From Alnus glutinosa (lineage: Eukaryota; Streptophyta; Magnoliopsida; Fagales; Betulaceae), in contig NC_084893.1 of assembly GCF_958979055.1 (NCBI RefSeq), positions 24,680,987 through 24,744,986 of the forward strand: DNA of 64,000 nucleotides, given 5' to 3'. Positions 13,415-27,002 of the stretch are shown piece by piece (the first letter of the stretch is position 1; every line of letters starts with the position of its first letter). Both the position numbers and the translations under genes were made by a program. The notes beneath the pieces were generated by a model, which saw only the letters and a list, made by a program, of their open reading frames with translations, was not told the origin of the DNA and made no database searches.

Positions 13415-15061
13415 TTATTTTTTTAGCTTTGTACTTATAAAAATTCACCTAAATGCAAAATCGTTTGAAATAAAATATTAATGTTGGCCCCCCATGTTCT
13501 AGTATTTTTCTTTTATAGAAATTTTCTATCTATTACAAATTTTTAGAATGTTATTTGTATAACTTCTAATTTAAGGAGTACAGAAAACAAAACAATCAGA
13601 ACGAGACCATGGCAGTAGAACCAGAATCCATTATCATTGAGCAAATTTTTTTTTTATCACTTGAGTATATGAAGATCATAAACATGTGTTCAGAGTGAGA
13701 CTATTTATTAGTTTTATTGCAATTAGTGAGATTTCAAACCCTTACAAGAACTGTTTCTATGAAACAAGAGGCCTCTTTAACCTTTTCCTTGGCATCTTCA
13801 CCAGCCTACAAGCTGTTGGGATTTGGTGTTCTTGGTCACGATTGTGGCTTAGGAGTGTTTCTTTCTGTCCAATGCATGTGGAGGTAGTAAGGGATACCAC
13901 AACATCTCGGACCAGGATCCGTTACAATTGGGGATCCCCGCCAATTTTCCCCGCCCACTGTGATTAGGAAAGGGATGTAATGGGGCTTGGTGGGGCCGCC
14001 ACCTATCCAGACAGGGGCTCCCTATCGAAGCAGAAGTCCCCTCTCCGGCAAGGAGCCCTCTCTCACATGGTTGTTGCAATTTCCCTACCCCCACTTCTTT
14101 GGGAAGGGGGATTGAGAATTGCAGCAAATCATCGTCCCAACATCTCAGGAGCTCATTATACTCTGTATTCTTGTAAAAATTATTTTGAAACGAGAGCAAT
14201 TTGGTCATTCAATATAGATGATTTCTTTGCTTGCATCTTCCTCTCACTAGAGAAATACCCCATTAGTCAATAAATAAATTTCCAAAAATAAAAAATAGCC
14301 ACCAAGATCACACAAATTTCCAATATGACGACCCCAAATTATAGACATTTTCATCCCTTTTTTATACTAAGATTATCAACATATAAAAATTCTACATACC
14401 CTAATAAATGTTAATTATTAATTAATTTGCCATTCGTCTCTCAACCTGCTTAAGAAAAATACGATTTGATGAATGAAACAAGATATTGGTGAAACAGATT
14501 GTAGGGAGTTTTAATCAACTTTTTAGATTGCGCAAGAAAAATAAAATAACACTAAGATATAGAATTGAATAAGATTAATGTTTTTATACAAAAATTTTGG
14601 ACGATTATTAAAAATATTTCTCTTCTTCAAATGGATTTTTGTAATTTGACTATTTCCCAAAAAAAAAAAAAAAGGAAGTTCAGATTAAAAGAGGCTTTTG
14701 TCTTCCAAGATAAACGACAAAAAAATTAATATGGCCCCCCAAGATAAAACTCATAGTCCCTCCCCTGCAGAGAACCATCCGAATTTATTCTTAAGTTTAT
14801 GTCCTATCACAGGCAAACTCAGCAGATCATAATCCTCAATATCATGAACCACTAAAATATTAACAATACTATAAATTATATTTCAATTACTTGAACTAGC
14901 AAAAACATTAAACTAATAACAACTCTAAAGCTTACAAAAAAGAGAATACAAATTACCCTGTTGTAAAGGTAAGTAAACTGATGCAGAGATCACAAAAAGG
15001 AATTGATGATTCTAAGCCACTCCTATAATGTTATGGTCATGTAGATGAGATACTTGATTCT
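13415..15061. other. intergenic, no gene seen
   Basis: Mostly AT-rich, with a GC-rich island at about 13900-14130 (clusters of GGGG and CCCC, short palindromes) of unknown origin. It includes the 3' flank of the small gene that follows. Confidence 0.4.
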
Positions 15062-16492
15062 TCAGTCATACAGTGTTTTGGCAGATTGTGTTCTCGACTT
15101 TTTGCTTTCATGCTTTGAAGCTTTCTCAACATACATCTCATTTTTAGATATAGCTTTTGCTACGGCTTTCATCCTTCGGACATTTTTTGATCTCTTCATT
15201 GGTCTTCCCTTCACCTTTCTGTTTAGAAAAGAGGTACGTGATTAGAGGAAGAAAAAGAATAAATACAGGATTAAAATAGTAATCACATTTGAAACCAAAA
15301 CAAGGTAAGGGTTAGAGTAAACTTAAGTGAGAAAAAGAAAAACTAGCCATTTGACGATGCGTGATAAATTTGTTGTCAACATATTTCTAGGTTAGCAATA
15401 GTTCTTATAAATTAAAAAAGAACGGATTTTGAATCGATAGATTCATTAAAATAAACGATAATCAGATAGATGCAAAACATACAAATAAATTAAAAGTCTG
15501 CCAATTCGAAAAAAAAATTGTACCTATCTAAGGGCTCGTGAACCATACAAAGCCAGTATATAGGTATCAAAAGCCACGCATTTAAGATTTAAGATTAAGA
15601 TCCCAGAAAGGTTAGATATAGAAAATGCCAGAGCAGCAACAAAACATGCACATCCAGAAAAGCCCGGGCTCCTATTCCCCTACTTCAAAAGGTGCCATAA
15701 AAACAAGCAAAAAGGAACCTTAGCTTCAAAACCAGAACTACCTCTGGTTTGGAGCTTCAAACCATGGCTCCCTATTCGTACAGCATGCAAAAGTCACAAG
15801 GAAAAAGCAGAATGAGCACATGACTCCAGAGCTAATTGGGAAGAAAGCAGAAAAGCTATCTCCATGAGCTGAAATAAAATTTCAGAAAAAGGAAAAGATC
15901 ATCCCCAACTGGTTAACAGCTCTTTCTCCCTCTCATCTCGACCTTGCAGAGCATCTGACATTAATCTTAAACTCTTCGCTACAATTGGAGGATGACAAAA
16001 ACAAGATGCTAGTACATACAATCCAGAGCACAATACCGATGTAATGGGTTTATGATAAAATTACAACAAACGATCATAGTGACTAAGCAGCCAATATGGT
16101 CAGACAAATATTGTTCAGACCTACAAAGAATATTTCAGCTATTTTTCACTGGGAAACACAGTTTTCTAGACAACCCTAGTCATAATTGAATTGTTGTTAA
16201 TACTTACTGAATGTGAGCAGCAGAAGCTGGCCTCTGAATTACAGCCTCTGTCGTGTCCATTACTGCACAAAACAACGAAAAAGGTGTAAATTTTACTTCG
16301 ACAACAAGCACGCAGAATAGAAATCAAAAATAGAAACAACAAAAAATTGAAAAAATTCAAAGACTATTTTTCCTTCGTTTTCCTCCGCAGTGCAGATGAA
16401 GGGGTACCTTGAGGGAGATCTGAAACTGGCTCTTCGGCAATATCCATTGAAACGGCAGCGTTTCGCTTCTTCTGGTTCCTGTTCTTCCCCAT
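15062..16492 (-). CDS. small basic protein of unknown function (3 exons)
   Basis: Exons on the minus strand: 16492-16408, 16262-16208, 15218-15062. The introns are GT-AG (donors GTACCC and GTAAGT) and phases are kept. The product is 98 aa. It begins MGKNRNQKKRNAAVSMD, has an acidic middle, and ends with a very basic stretch, RPMKRSKNVRRMKAVAKAIS, then KKSRTQSAKTLYD. The overall pattern resembles small nuclear or nucleolar plant proteins, but I cannot name the family; a role in ribosome biogenesis would be only a guess. The 5' leader has a CT/GA tract at about 16508-16530. It is the only gene found between CcdA and the myosin gene. Confidence 0.75.
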
Positions 16493-16497
16493 CGCTC

Positions 16498-16531
<34 letters not shown>

Positions 16532-18170
16532 AGAGGGAGATTGAAGGCAAAAACCCTAGCTCAAGCGATACCATCCTGGGCCGTAATGGATCAAGGCCCA
16601 CTTTAATTTTAATTTGGGCCAAGATTATGGGTTTCTAAATTAGCAAAATAAATCTTTACCAAAATCCCAAGAAAAAAGAAAAGGGAAAAAGAGAATCAAA
16701 CTTTGGCCAACAAATTTTAACAAGACTCACGAACTGACATGAATCTGACACGAAATTAACGAACTAGATTTGAGGGATGAAACCCGTTTAATTATAATTT
16801 ATCTATGTAGTCTTATAATCAAGTCTCGACACGATCCAAACCGACACGCAAACACGACCTACAACTTCTAGCAAAGCAAACATTACTACCACTTCCTTAA
16901 TGCACTAATCAATTAACCCAGGATAGTTCGAATAGTGTGTGTGTGCATGCTACAAGAAGTAAAACAGTGGGCCATTTGCCATTTATAGGCACTCATTGAA
17001 ACCCAGAAGCAAAATAGCATGCATGTATGGTGTCAAATAATTGATTTTGCGTGGCTAGCATGTGTTTAGCCACTTTCAGCATTGGTAATGACCATTGCCA
17101 GATGGTGTGTCCCATCATATAAATCATTGTTGTGCAAAAACAGCAGCTACTTCCATTGTTGTTTGGAATTTTTCTTCTTGGCAATACCCGGCTAAGTATT
17201 TCAATGGTCCCCATTTAATTCGTTAGGTGTGGATTGTTTTGGCAGTATGCTATCAACCAGGCCACGTGCACCTTGTTTGTAGGGTAACAAATTCATATGA
17301 TTTATCAACATTTAAATCAACAAATATTTATAAGAAATTAAAGAATATGCACTAAAGTATTTATTATAACCCTTTTATAAACTAACATAATAGTTCATAT
17401 TCTACAGAAATAATGATCACATGAATTCTCACGTGACAGCTTGTAAATGTGGCACCACAGTTTAATAGTTGACGTAAGAAGTATCATGTAAATTATCATG
17501 CACGTTAGAGTGTTCAGTAACCGAGTGTGTTCACACTCGGACTCGACAAACAAATGTGATGCATTGTGAAGAAATTAATAGTATATTCCATAGTAGTAAA
17601 TATTTAATTTATTATTATTATTTTAAGTAAATAGTTTAAAACTTAGTGATTCATAAAGCAGGATTGTGTTAAAGGGAGCGCAAGCTGGGACCCTTGCTAA
17701 AAGAATTGGACGTGATTGATGCCCCTTTGGCTGGAGGGCCTGCTTGGCTTGGTGCCCACTCATGTCAAGTCCCATATCATTAGTGGGAAAGCAATTTGTG
17801 TTCGTGCCTAGAGTGCGGATCGTGTTTAGGTATAAGAGTTTATAAGTCGATCTTAATTTGATTTACATAATTAAATTAATTAAAACTTTTAATTTTAATT
17901 TGTTAATTTTGTGTTTAGTTCGTATGTTGTGTAAAAAATTGACAGTCCTAATATTGCTTGGCGGATTCGAATTGTGTCAAGATATATGTATAAAATTATA
18001 TTAGTCAACTATAACCCGATTCATTTAATTAAATGGGTTAAAACTCTCAACTCTAACTTATTAATTTCGTATTAAATTTGTGTCGAGTTTGCTAGTCGTA
18101 TAAAAAAATATGAGCTTTAATAGTTAGTGTGAAAATGTTCTATTAACAATTTTTTTTTGATAAAAAAAAA
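16493..18170. other. intergenic, no gene seen
   Basis: The start of this stretch is the promoter and leader of the 98-aa gene. Stretches at about 16730-16860 and 17800-18110 (AACCCGTTTAATTA-like, GTGTCGAGTTTG) look like old copies of a dispersed plant repeat also seen near 23750-24010. Confidence 0.4.
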
Positions 18171-18589
18171 GGATTAAATACCCTAGAGGTACCTGAGTTT
18201 TACGTGATTTTAAATTTAGTACCTCAGTTTTGTTTTGAATCATAGGTGGTACCTGAATTAAGGGTAAAAACCCATTTGGTACCTCTGTTAGATTTTCCGT
18301 CCGAATTTTAACGGCTCGCCACGTGTCAACCGCTGAGGTTGACACGTGGCACTACATAAAAAAAATTAAAAATTAAAAATTGAAATCTTTAGAAAATTAT
18401 TAAAAATAATAAAATTTTAAAAAGGAAAATTAAAAAAAGAAAAAAGAATGAGCCACCCCCCTTGGCCACCATGGGGGTGGCCGGCCACACCCATGTTGGC
18501 CAAGGAGGTGGCCCAGCCACCCCCTTGGCCGGTCTGGCCGGTCTGGGGTGGCCGAACCACCCCCTATGGGGTGGTTTGGCCACCCCACA

Positions 18590-18626
<37 letters not shown>

Positions 18627-19394
18627 AGGGTTTTGGCCCTAGGGGGGCCGGACTGGGGGTGGCCGAACCACCCCCGTGGCCCTAGGGGGTGGTTCGGCCA
18701 CCCCCTAGGGCCAAAACCCTTCAAAAAAATTTTGAGGGTTTGCCCTTGGGGGTGGCCGAACCACCCTTTAGGGCCACGGGGGTGGTTCGGCCACCCCCAT
18801 ACAGGCCGGACTGGGGTGGCCGAACCACCCCCGTGGCCCATGGGGGTGGTTCGGCCACCCCAAGGGCAAACCCTCAATTGCTTTTTGGATGGGTTTTGGC
18901 CCTTGGGGGTGGCCGAACCACCCCCTAGGGCCACGGGGGTGATTCGGCCACCCCAGGCCGGCCTGTATGGGGGTGGCCGAACCACCCCCGTGGCCCTAGA
19001 GGGTGGTTCGGCCACCCCCAAGGGCAAACTCTCAATTTTTTTTTAATGGGTTTTGGCCCTAGGGGGTGGCCGGCCACCCCCATGGTGGCCAAGGGGGGTG
19101 GCTCAGCCACCCCTCTTCTTTTTTCTTTTTTTAATTTTCTTTTTTAAAATTTTATTATTTTTAATAATTTTCTAAAGATTTCAATTTTTAATTTTTAATT
19201 TTTTTTTATGTAGTGCCACGTGTTAACCTCAGCGGTTGACACGTGGCGAGCAGTTAAAATTCGGACGGAAAATCTAACAGAGGTACCAAATGGGTTTTTA
19301 CCCTTAATTCAGGTACCACCTATGATACAAAACAAAACTGAGGTACTAAATTTAAAATCAGGTAAAACTCAGGTACCTCTAGGGTATTTAACCC
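18171..19394. mobile_element. 1.2-kb foldback element with GC-rich palindromic core
   Basis: Terminal inverted repeats of about 250 bp: the left starts GGATTAAATACCCTAGAGGT and the right ends with its near complement. Both sides have nine A as flanking sequence, which fits a 9-bp target duplication but is a homopolymer. Each arm carries a nested palindrome around CACGTG (18318-18350; 19215-19247). The core (about 18450-19110) is built of alternating GGGTGGCCGAACCACCC-type palindromes. No transposase is present, so it is non-autonomous; Mutator-like by inference. Confidence 0.85.
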
Positions 19395-22046
19395 AAAAAA
19401 AAATGAAATGAAAATATACATATTATCAACTTGTTAATGTTTCTCCGTACTATTATTTACATCAAAGTCTCTTCTAAACTACTAAATATTGTCAATGTCC
19501 CCAAGGCTAGAAAAAAGACGCAAAAAAAAAAATTGAAAAAAAAAAAAACCAAGAACTGATTTTGTTTTAATTTTTATTATGTATATTTTTATCATTTAGG
19601 AAAATATTAACATTTTTTAATAGTTTAATTATGGAAAACATTGAGGTGATTGATAGTTGGGGTCAAATATTGATAATATATTAATAAAAGATAGTTGGAG
19701 TTGGAGGGTAGGTGTCCTTTTCCTTATTCCTTTTATTCTCTCTTTTTGCCATATCCTTGACTTGGTGGCTACTCAAACAGAACATGCATGAGAGAAGCCC
19801 AAGGAGCTGAAAACTTTGGCGAGCTCTTTTTAGACCAACTGACACCATTCCACTCTGCCAAGACAAGCCAGTACATTTTCAGAAACTTCATCCTCCTTTC
19901 AATGATGTTCAATGATTGTAAGCACATGACAGAAACAAAAAAAGGGAGCAATCTAAGGGCATTTACACATACCCTAGAGTAAAAGTCGCTCTTAGGCCAT
20001 TCATTTTGTTTGTGTTTTTCTTTTCGCCATAGGATTTTAATTAGTTCAATCAAAAACCACAACATCGTACCTAACAACTTTAAGTAAAGCATGATAACCA
20101 CAACATCTTCAAAACAATGGATTTAGAGGCTAGGATAGTCACCTAATCGAATTAGATGTGAAGTGTGAACCTATGCCTTGGTGTAAAAGTGGTTCATTAT
20201 TTACCCCTTTTTTTTCTTCTTAAGGTTAGGATGTGAGAGGCCAAATATATGGCATGCTCAGCCAAATCAGATTGGAAGAACAGATTTGGGAGCTTAGAAT
20301 TCGGGTCAAGATAATAAAGTTAGAACTGCAAGTCTTTACTAGATCTCGAAGGCCAATGTAAAAGAACAAGATAGAAAACATACTATAAGACTCGATGAGA
20401 GGAAAAAATTTAGGTAGCTCTACTAGCAATATCAGCATAATGGACTTGTTTGGCAAAGAATAAAACAAAACAGAGTAGTGGGTTGTTAGTTTTGGAATTA
20501 GTAAAAAGTGATATAAAATAAAAAGAATTTGTATAAAAAAAGTGAAAAAGTTTTGTATTGTAGTGAATTTTTTTATTTGAATAGTAATAAAAAATTATTG
20601 ATGTGATATAAAAAGTGAAAAAAGTGGAAATGTTTTAATGTTTGATTGTTATTGAAAAATGTAAAAATAAAATAAAAAAAATGTGAATAGTGACCGGCAC
20701 TATTCTGTAATGTCCCGGAGCTTACCAAACAAACTCATGGCTATGTACTTAAATAAAGATAGTCTCCCCCTAACATAATGGAATTGTAGGACCGAAGATA
20801 ACTATATTACGTGACTTTAGTCTGAATTAAACTCAAATAGCTAGCATAGAATCCAACTAAGTACCCAAAACTCCAAGTGAATTAATACTTTACATAAGGT
20901 AATGCCATATCACCATTCCATATCTCAACCATACACTCATACTCGTAGACTTCATCTTAAAAATAAAAAATAAAAACCCTAGTTCTCCTTTAGAGCAATA
21001 TATGCTTTCTTTTGCTAATTTAAGCGTCGGAAAGTTCTCCCGTTGTCAAGTTCCGACAAGTCTCCGACTATCCTTACTTGTTGTGCAAGTGTTCGTTGAC
21101 TAAATTTAACTGTGCAATCAATTACATCATCGAGATACTGTGATCAATAATATATATATATATATATAACATTTCATAATCTGGGTATGATATAAAGATG
21201 GTAGTTGAATCAGAAAACTTACCTAGCTAGCAACTTTAGTAAAGCATGATAACGAAATGGAATTGATGTGAATTTTAAGGTGATTAGCATGCAAGTGGAT
21301 TGTTTTTATTTTAGTCAAGGATTGAGAGGAAACTAAATAATAAGAAGTTAAGAAGTGGCGCATGCAGTGATAATTAGAGCACTTTTGGATTTTGGAAGTG
21401 GAATGATTGCGTTTGGTGTAGGCTTTGTATATAGCTAGCCTCCGGTAATATCGGTAAACGAGTTCCGATATTCCAGACAAACTTCGTGGTGGACCAATTA
21501 ATTTCATGTTGCTTAATTAATTTGTTTAATTAATTAAAAGATGTTGCTAATCCAGAGGTATGACGTGCATGGCACGATCCTGAGGTTGCGAGAGAATGTC
21601 TAGATTTTGGAACTACCGTACCACTACGTAGTTCATCGATCAAGTAAAAAAAAGCTAATAACTTATATATACTTTTTAATCTTTTTTTCTTCGGATTTAT
21701 TTTGGGGAAAACAAATTACCTCGAACTTTAATGAATATTGAATGGTGCAGGAGAATTGTTTGCGTCAAAATAAATATTTATTTGTCAATTATTTAAATTC
21801 ATGAAAAGAAATAAGAATATAATATAGCACATTGAACTTTATTTTATAAACGTAGGTCAAAGAACGAATTACCTAACAAATTTTGTCTTTATTTTATTAT
21901 TCTGCATTGACATGTCAAACGAGAACTATGTCACATTAATTGATTGTTCTAACGTGGCATAACGTGCATTAATTAAGTGGATGATAGGTTGACAAACTGA
22001 TCTATTTGAAACAAGGGAAAAATCTAAAGAAGTGATATATCTTGGG
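19395..22046. other. intergenic with MITE-like remains, no gene seen
   Basis: An inverted-repeat unit at about 20438-20740 has ATGGACTTGTTTGGCAA at the left and the complement of ATGAGTTTGTTTGGTAA at the right, a common tree MITE type. A 110-codon minus frame at 19769-20101 has no recognisable domain. Confidence 0.45.
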
Positions 22047-22545
22047 TGAGACTGAATTGGGATGCTGCACGCACTTCATGAGCAATCCAAGACTATGGGA
22101 GTGGGGGTGGTGATTAGGGAAGTTGAGGGAGCAGTTTTGTTAGCTCTGTCCGCCAAGATCCTATTTGTTGTGGACCAAACGATTGCTGACTGTGGCTGCA
22201 TGGAGGGCAATGGAGTTGGGGCGTGAATTGAGGTACCATAAGATCGTTCTGGAAGGCGACTCATTGAGTGTAGTAAACGTTCTGAAACAAAATACTCCAT
22301 GTTGGAACTACTACAGTCAGCTACTCGAGGATACTCGAGTTAGGCTGCAGTTGTGTAGTTCGGCATATTGGCAGAACAACTAATACAGTTGCTCACCAAT
22401 TAGCCAAGTTTGCTTTGTCTGTGTCGATGGATTTGGTGTGAATGGATGAATGTCCTCCTCCTATCTGCAATATTGTAATTGCAGAGCAAGTTATTCCTGA
22501 TTAATGATATTCAACATCTTTTTTTAAAAAAAAAAAAAAAAATTG
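22047..22545 (+). pseudogene. LINE relic: RNase H-like domain with 3' tail
   Basis: Frames broken by stops and frameshifts read NWDAA, then TMGVGVVIR, VAAWRAMELGRE and KIVLEGDSLSVVNVL, the typical C-terminal RNase H-like domain of plant LINE ORF2. It ends in VIPD-stop, a short 3' segment and a poly(A) run at about 22528-22543. It is a 5'-truncated, inactive copy. Confidence 0.8.
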
Positions 22546-24348
22546 TTGAAATCGAAAACTTATGGATTAAATTTGATTGCTAAAAAATAAAAAAGAAAAA
22601 GAAAATAGGAGATGATCAAGGAATCTTCCCCTTGTCCATTAGTCTATAGCCTTATTTAGAGAAAATACCATAATTGTTGAGGAATACCTTGGTCGGTAGG
22701 CAACCTTAAGAAATAAAAGCAATATTCCCCTATTATGGTATTTTATCCCACCTTTTTTTTTTTTTTCTAATTGAAAAAAAAAAATGTTATGTTACCTAAT
22801 TAAGAAGCTCAGTTAGATGCCTAGATTATGAAGACAAGTAAGCGCAGAGTTTAAGGCATATAAAAGTGAAAATGGGTTTTGAAAAGAATAAAGTTTTCTT
22901 TTAAATTTAGTTTGAGGAGCTTTCTTCAATTTAATTTATTAAAATGACATTAAAAAAATGCATTTAAGAATTATATATATTTTAGACATATGTCAGTTTA
23001 ATATACTGAATTAAAAAAATAAAAAAATAAAAAACTAATTTTTAAAAAAATAAAAAATTCTAGACAATATCATTGTACAATGTTGTATTATTATGTCATC
23101 AACAACTCTCGACAAAAGAAGAAGTGAGAGAGAGGGACAGGGACAAGGATTTCTTAATTTTAAATAAAATTGATAGTATTAATTTTATAAACTGGATTTT
23201 AAAGTTGTTGCAATAGTATACATAATTCTATATTTTTTAATTTTTTTTTTAAAAGACATGTTAACATTGACATCATATATACTGTAAAATATATTAACTT
23301 TAAATTATAATTATGAAATAAATATTATTTATTTCATTTAAATTTGGGAGATCATATTCCTAGGGATCGAGTCTTAAACTTTCTAATCCTTATCAGATTC
23401 CATAGGATCAAAGCATTAGTCATTGCTATTCGATCAGAATATTGTTCTAACCATGCAATCATAACAAGCATTTGGTATGCAACCAAATTGTAACAAATGG
23501 GGTCACAAGTTCTCCCCTTTTCTGACCAAATAATAAAGTGGGTCACCATATCTATAAAAAATAAAGTGGGTCACGATATCATAACCTCCAAACTATGTTT
23601 TAGCAATGGAGTTGAAAAGGAAAAAAAGAACGAGCATTATTTCCATGATATAAATTTCTTAGAAATTAAGTTCTTGGATTTTTTTTTTTTTTTTTTAAAT
23701 CACGTCATCAAAGTAGTAGGATTGATAATTTTTTACACAACTTGCGAATTCGACATAAATACGATGCGAAGTTATAGGGTTTGAGTTTAGACTAAATGGG
23801 TTTCTGGTTATAAACCATGACACGTTTATAAATGGGTCAAACGGGTCAATTCGTTTATGACACATCAACCTGTTTATGAGTCTTATAAACATGTCGTGTT
23901 TGGGTTTCGTGTCTCAACTTATTTAACTAATCATGTCGGGTTCGGATTGACTGAAATGAGTTGGTTGGTCCATCGAATAGACTCAAACCCGTTTTATCGA
24001 CCCTAATTAAAAGTATCACATAAATTGAATTTAAAAATAATTTTTACAACCCAATATATAAGAAATTTCAGTATTTATTTCCTGTAACACTGGGATTAGG
24101 TGGTCTTTGCCTGTTCAGACAACCATAGAAAATGTGGTTTTGCCGGGTTTAATTTCTTGCAGCTTTTTGTTGACTTATCCATTTGCTTCTGCTTTTTTTT
24201 CCCCCCCAATTAGCGGGGGCCACGTTACCGTTATGATAATCTCCCTCCAGTACGTGATAATATATTCTTACGTATGATTTGAGTTGCTCAAATTACAGAT
24301 TTAGCCTTCTCTAAAGCCAAAATCATTCAAACTTGCTCTATTATTACT

Positions 24349-24392
<44 letters not shown>

Positions 24393-24873
24393 TGGAAATC
24401 TCTTCTTATTGAAGCTTTTCTATAGTTGGTGTGATTTAATCCTTTTACTTTTTTTGTTTTAACATATATTTAATCTGTACATATTCGGAATTTAGAAGGT
24501 AAATACTTATTTGATCTCAATAAATGGAGTGATTTTATAGCATTTGCCTTGCTATCATTGATTATTAGTTATAATATAACCCCCCCCCAAAAAAAAAAAA
24601 GTTGAAATGAGGACATATTAATTAATACTATTTAAATTTCCTAATTTGAGCTGTTACATCAACCATATTTCAATTCCTAGGAAGGAGTTGAATGATATAT
24701 TCAGACAATCATACTTGCAGCCATATTGAGGAAAAAAACAAAGGTCCTTAACTAACTAAACCATATTATAATTAATGCCATTTCACATGTCATGAGTTAA
24801 ATAATTTTTCTTTATTATATTTATAAAAAATTGAAAAAAAATAAAAAGCTAAAATAAACCTTCATTTTTTTAT
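22546..24873. other. intergenic, no gene seen
   Basis: AT-rich DNA. About 23750-24010 resembles a dispersed repeat (AAACGGGTCAATTCG and related text). A (GA)n microsatellite of about 19 units lies at 24351-24389. Confidence 0.4.
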
Positions 24874-25756
24874 GGGATAATTGCACCGTTGGTCCCTGTG
24901 GTATACCATAATTATTTTCCACTCCCTATGGTTTAAAAAGTTCATGGGAGGTCCTTCTGATATGCAATAATTACAAATCGATCCCTGGCGTCAAATTCTG
25001 TTAAATTTTTTAACAGATTCCATCAAATGCCACGTCAGCGCCACGTGTCGTCATCTTATTGGTGACACGTGGCGCTGACATGTCTAATTTTAATAAAATA
25101 ATATAAATTTATTAAAAAATAAATAAAAAATACTTATTTTTTTTTTTTTTAAAAAAAAAAAAATGGGGAAATGGGGTGGCCTGGCCACCCCCAGCCCATA
25201 GGGGTGGCCGCGCGCCACCCCCAGAGGCCGCCTGGGGTGGCGCGCGGCCACCCCTAGATCTACTAAGGGTGGCCCGATGGCCACCCCCGGCCACTGGGGG
25301 TGGCCGCGCGCCAGCCCCAGAGGCCACCTGGGGTGGCGCGCGGCCGCCCCAGTGGCCGGGGGTGGCCATCGGGCCACCCTTAATAGATCTAGGGGTGGCC
25401 CGAAGGCCACCCCCTGGGCCTTGGGGGTGGCCGCGCGCCACCCCTTCAGCTTTTTTTTTTTTTGTTTTTTTTTTAAATTTTTTTTGAATTTTTTTTATAA
25501 AAAAATAAGTATTTTTATTTATTTTTTAATAAATTTATTTTTTTTTTATTACGGTAGACACGTGTCGCCATCTTATTGGCGACACGTGGCGCTGACGTGG
25601 CATTTAACGGAATCTGTTAAAAATTTTAACAGAGTTTGACGCCAGAGATCAATTTGTAATTATTGCATATCACGAGGACCTCCCATGAACTTTTTAAACC
25701 ATAGGGAGTGAAAAATAATTATGGTATACCACAGGGACCAACGGTGCAATTATCCC
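24874..25756. mobile_element. 0.9-kb foldback element with GC-rich core and exact 9-bp target duplication
   Basis: Starts GGGATAATTGCACCGTTGGT and ends with the complement; terminal inverted repeats exceed 200 bp. Exact TTTTTTTAT duplications flank it (24865-24873 and 25757-25765). Each arm holds a nested CACGTG palindrome; the left one has perfect 16-base arms at 25034-25049 and 25064-25079. The core (25170-25445) is built of GGGGTGGCCGCGCGCCACCC-type palindromes. No transposase is encoded. The architecture parallels 18171-19394, although the terminal sequences differ. Confidence 0.9.
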
Positions 25757-27002
25757 TTTTTTTATTATTAAATCATTCTCTTTATTATTATTTTTTTTTT
25801 TTACGAAGTGATATTTCAGCACCACATGGTATTGTTAGATTGCTATGATGCCATTTGTAAATACTTATAAGAAAAAATTAGTTACATATGTACTATTACT
25901 CTAAAATGATAAAGTAAATTGCAATTAGAATTCCTTCAAATTATTTATAAAAGCTAAATCTCACATAATAAAGAGTTAATGAATGTGAGATTTAACAATC
26001 ATGAATACATTTATAATCTACACATTCAATGTGGACAATCTACCCAATACGAAACTAACTTTTTGAGTGTCATAGGTGGAACCACTCCCTCCACCACCCA
26101 AACAGTAGGGTAACTCACATGGTCACCTGAGGTTTTCAACCCCCACTGCATGGGTGTGGTTGCAATCTCCTGGTGGAAATGGATCCTCTTCATTTCAAAT
26201 AAAATTGATAGGAGCTGATTAGTTATAAAACAATGAATAAAATTGTCATTTCAATTTTTTAGACAATTTTACTTACTGTTTTAAAATTAACCGTACCCTT
26301 GTGAGGGGTGGAAGGGGTGAATCATCACTTCCATCCCCATCCATCCCTCCTTTGCGATTCACGTTTTTTCCTTCAGGTACTGACCAATGCCTGACTTCCC
26401 ACATCGTTCATTGACATGCCTTGGAACTCGGATTTTGATCGAAATTCGTGGTATAATTCGAGTTGTTTTTAAATTCTCGGGTTTTAAAAAAACTAGGTTA
26501 TTGTAGCTTTTTTTTTTGGGGGGGGATCCAAACAGACCCTAAAGAATTAAAAATGTGATTTTAAAAACCGAGAGTAAATTAAAAGCACATGAAAACTCAG
26601 TGAGTTGTTATGACATTTTCCTAAGAATTATAAAGAATTTTGATATGATAGTAAATGAAAGCCCCCTCTCAAGCAAGAAAGAAATGGCTTTTCCCACAAT
26701 GGAGTCACCATTTACTTTATTTATTATTATGGTAAATATATTTATTATTTAGTAATATGAAGTAAGAAATTATAAGGGATAGGGGAGATCTTTGTCACTG
26801 TGGCCAAAGATCTAGAAATAGGGAGATGGGCACAAAAGGAACAGGCATCGACCCATCGAGCTACAAGATGGGCACAAAATAATTTGCTTTACACTGTGAG
26901 TGAGTCAATTTTAAGGAAACTCAAATTACAGTTGGAATGTCCTTCCAACCAGACCAAAAATCCATCCCCTTTTCAAGCCCTAGAGGCTAGAATGATTCCG
27001 AC
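25757..27002. other. intergenic, no gene seen
   Basis: About 26185-26290 shares GGAGCTGATTAGTTATAAAA with 30545-30660, so both are probably copies of one MITE. The 80-codon frame at 26800-27042 has no recognisable domain. Confidence 0.4.

Noticed and set aside
18389-19027. Long open frames in the GC-rich core (212 aa minus, 137 aa plus)
   Set aside because: They translate the palindromic GGTGGCC repeats into Trp/Pro/Gly-rich periodic text on both strands at once. No start context or family match.
25090-25639. Overlapping frames of 100-120 aa on both strands
   Set aside because: Same cause: the GC-rich repeat core of a foldback element.
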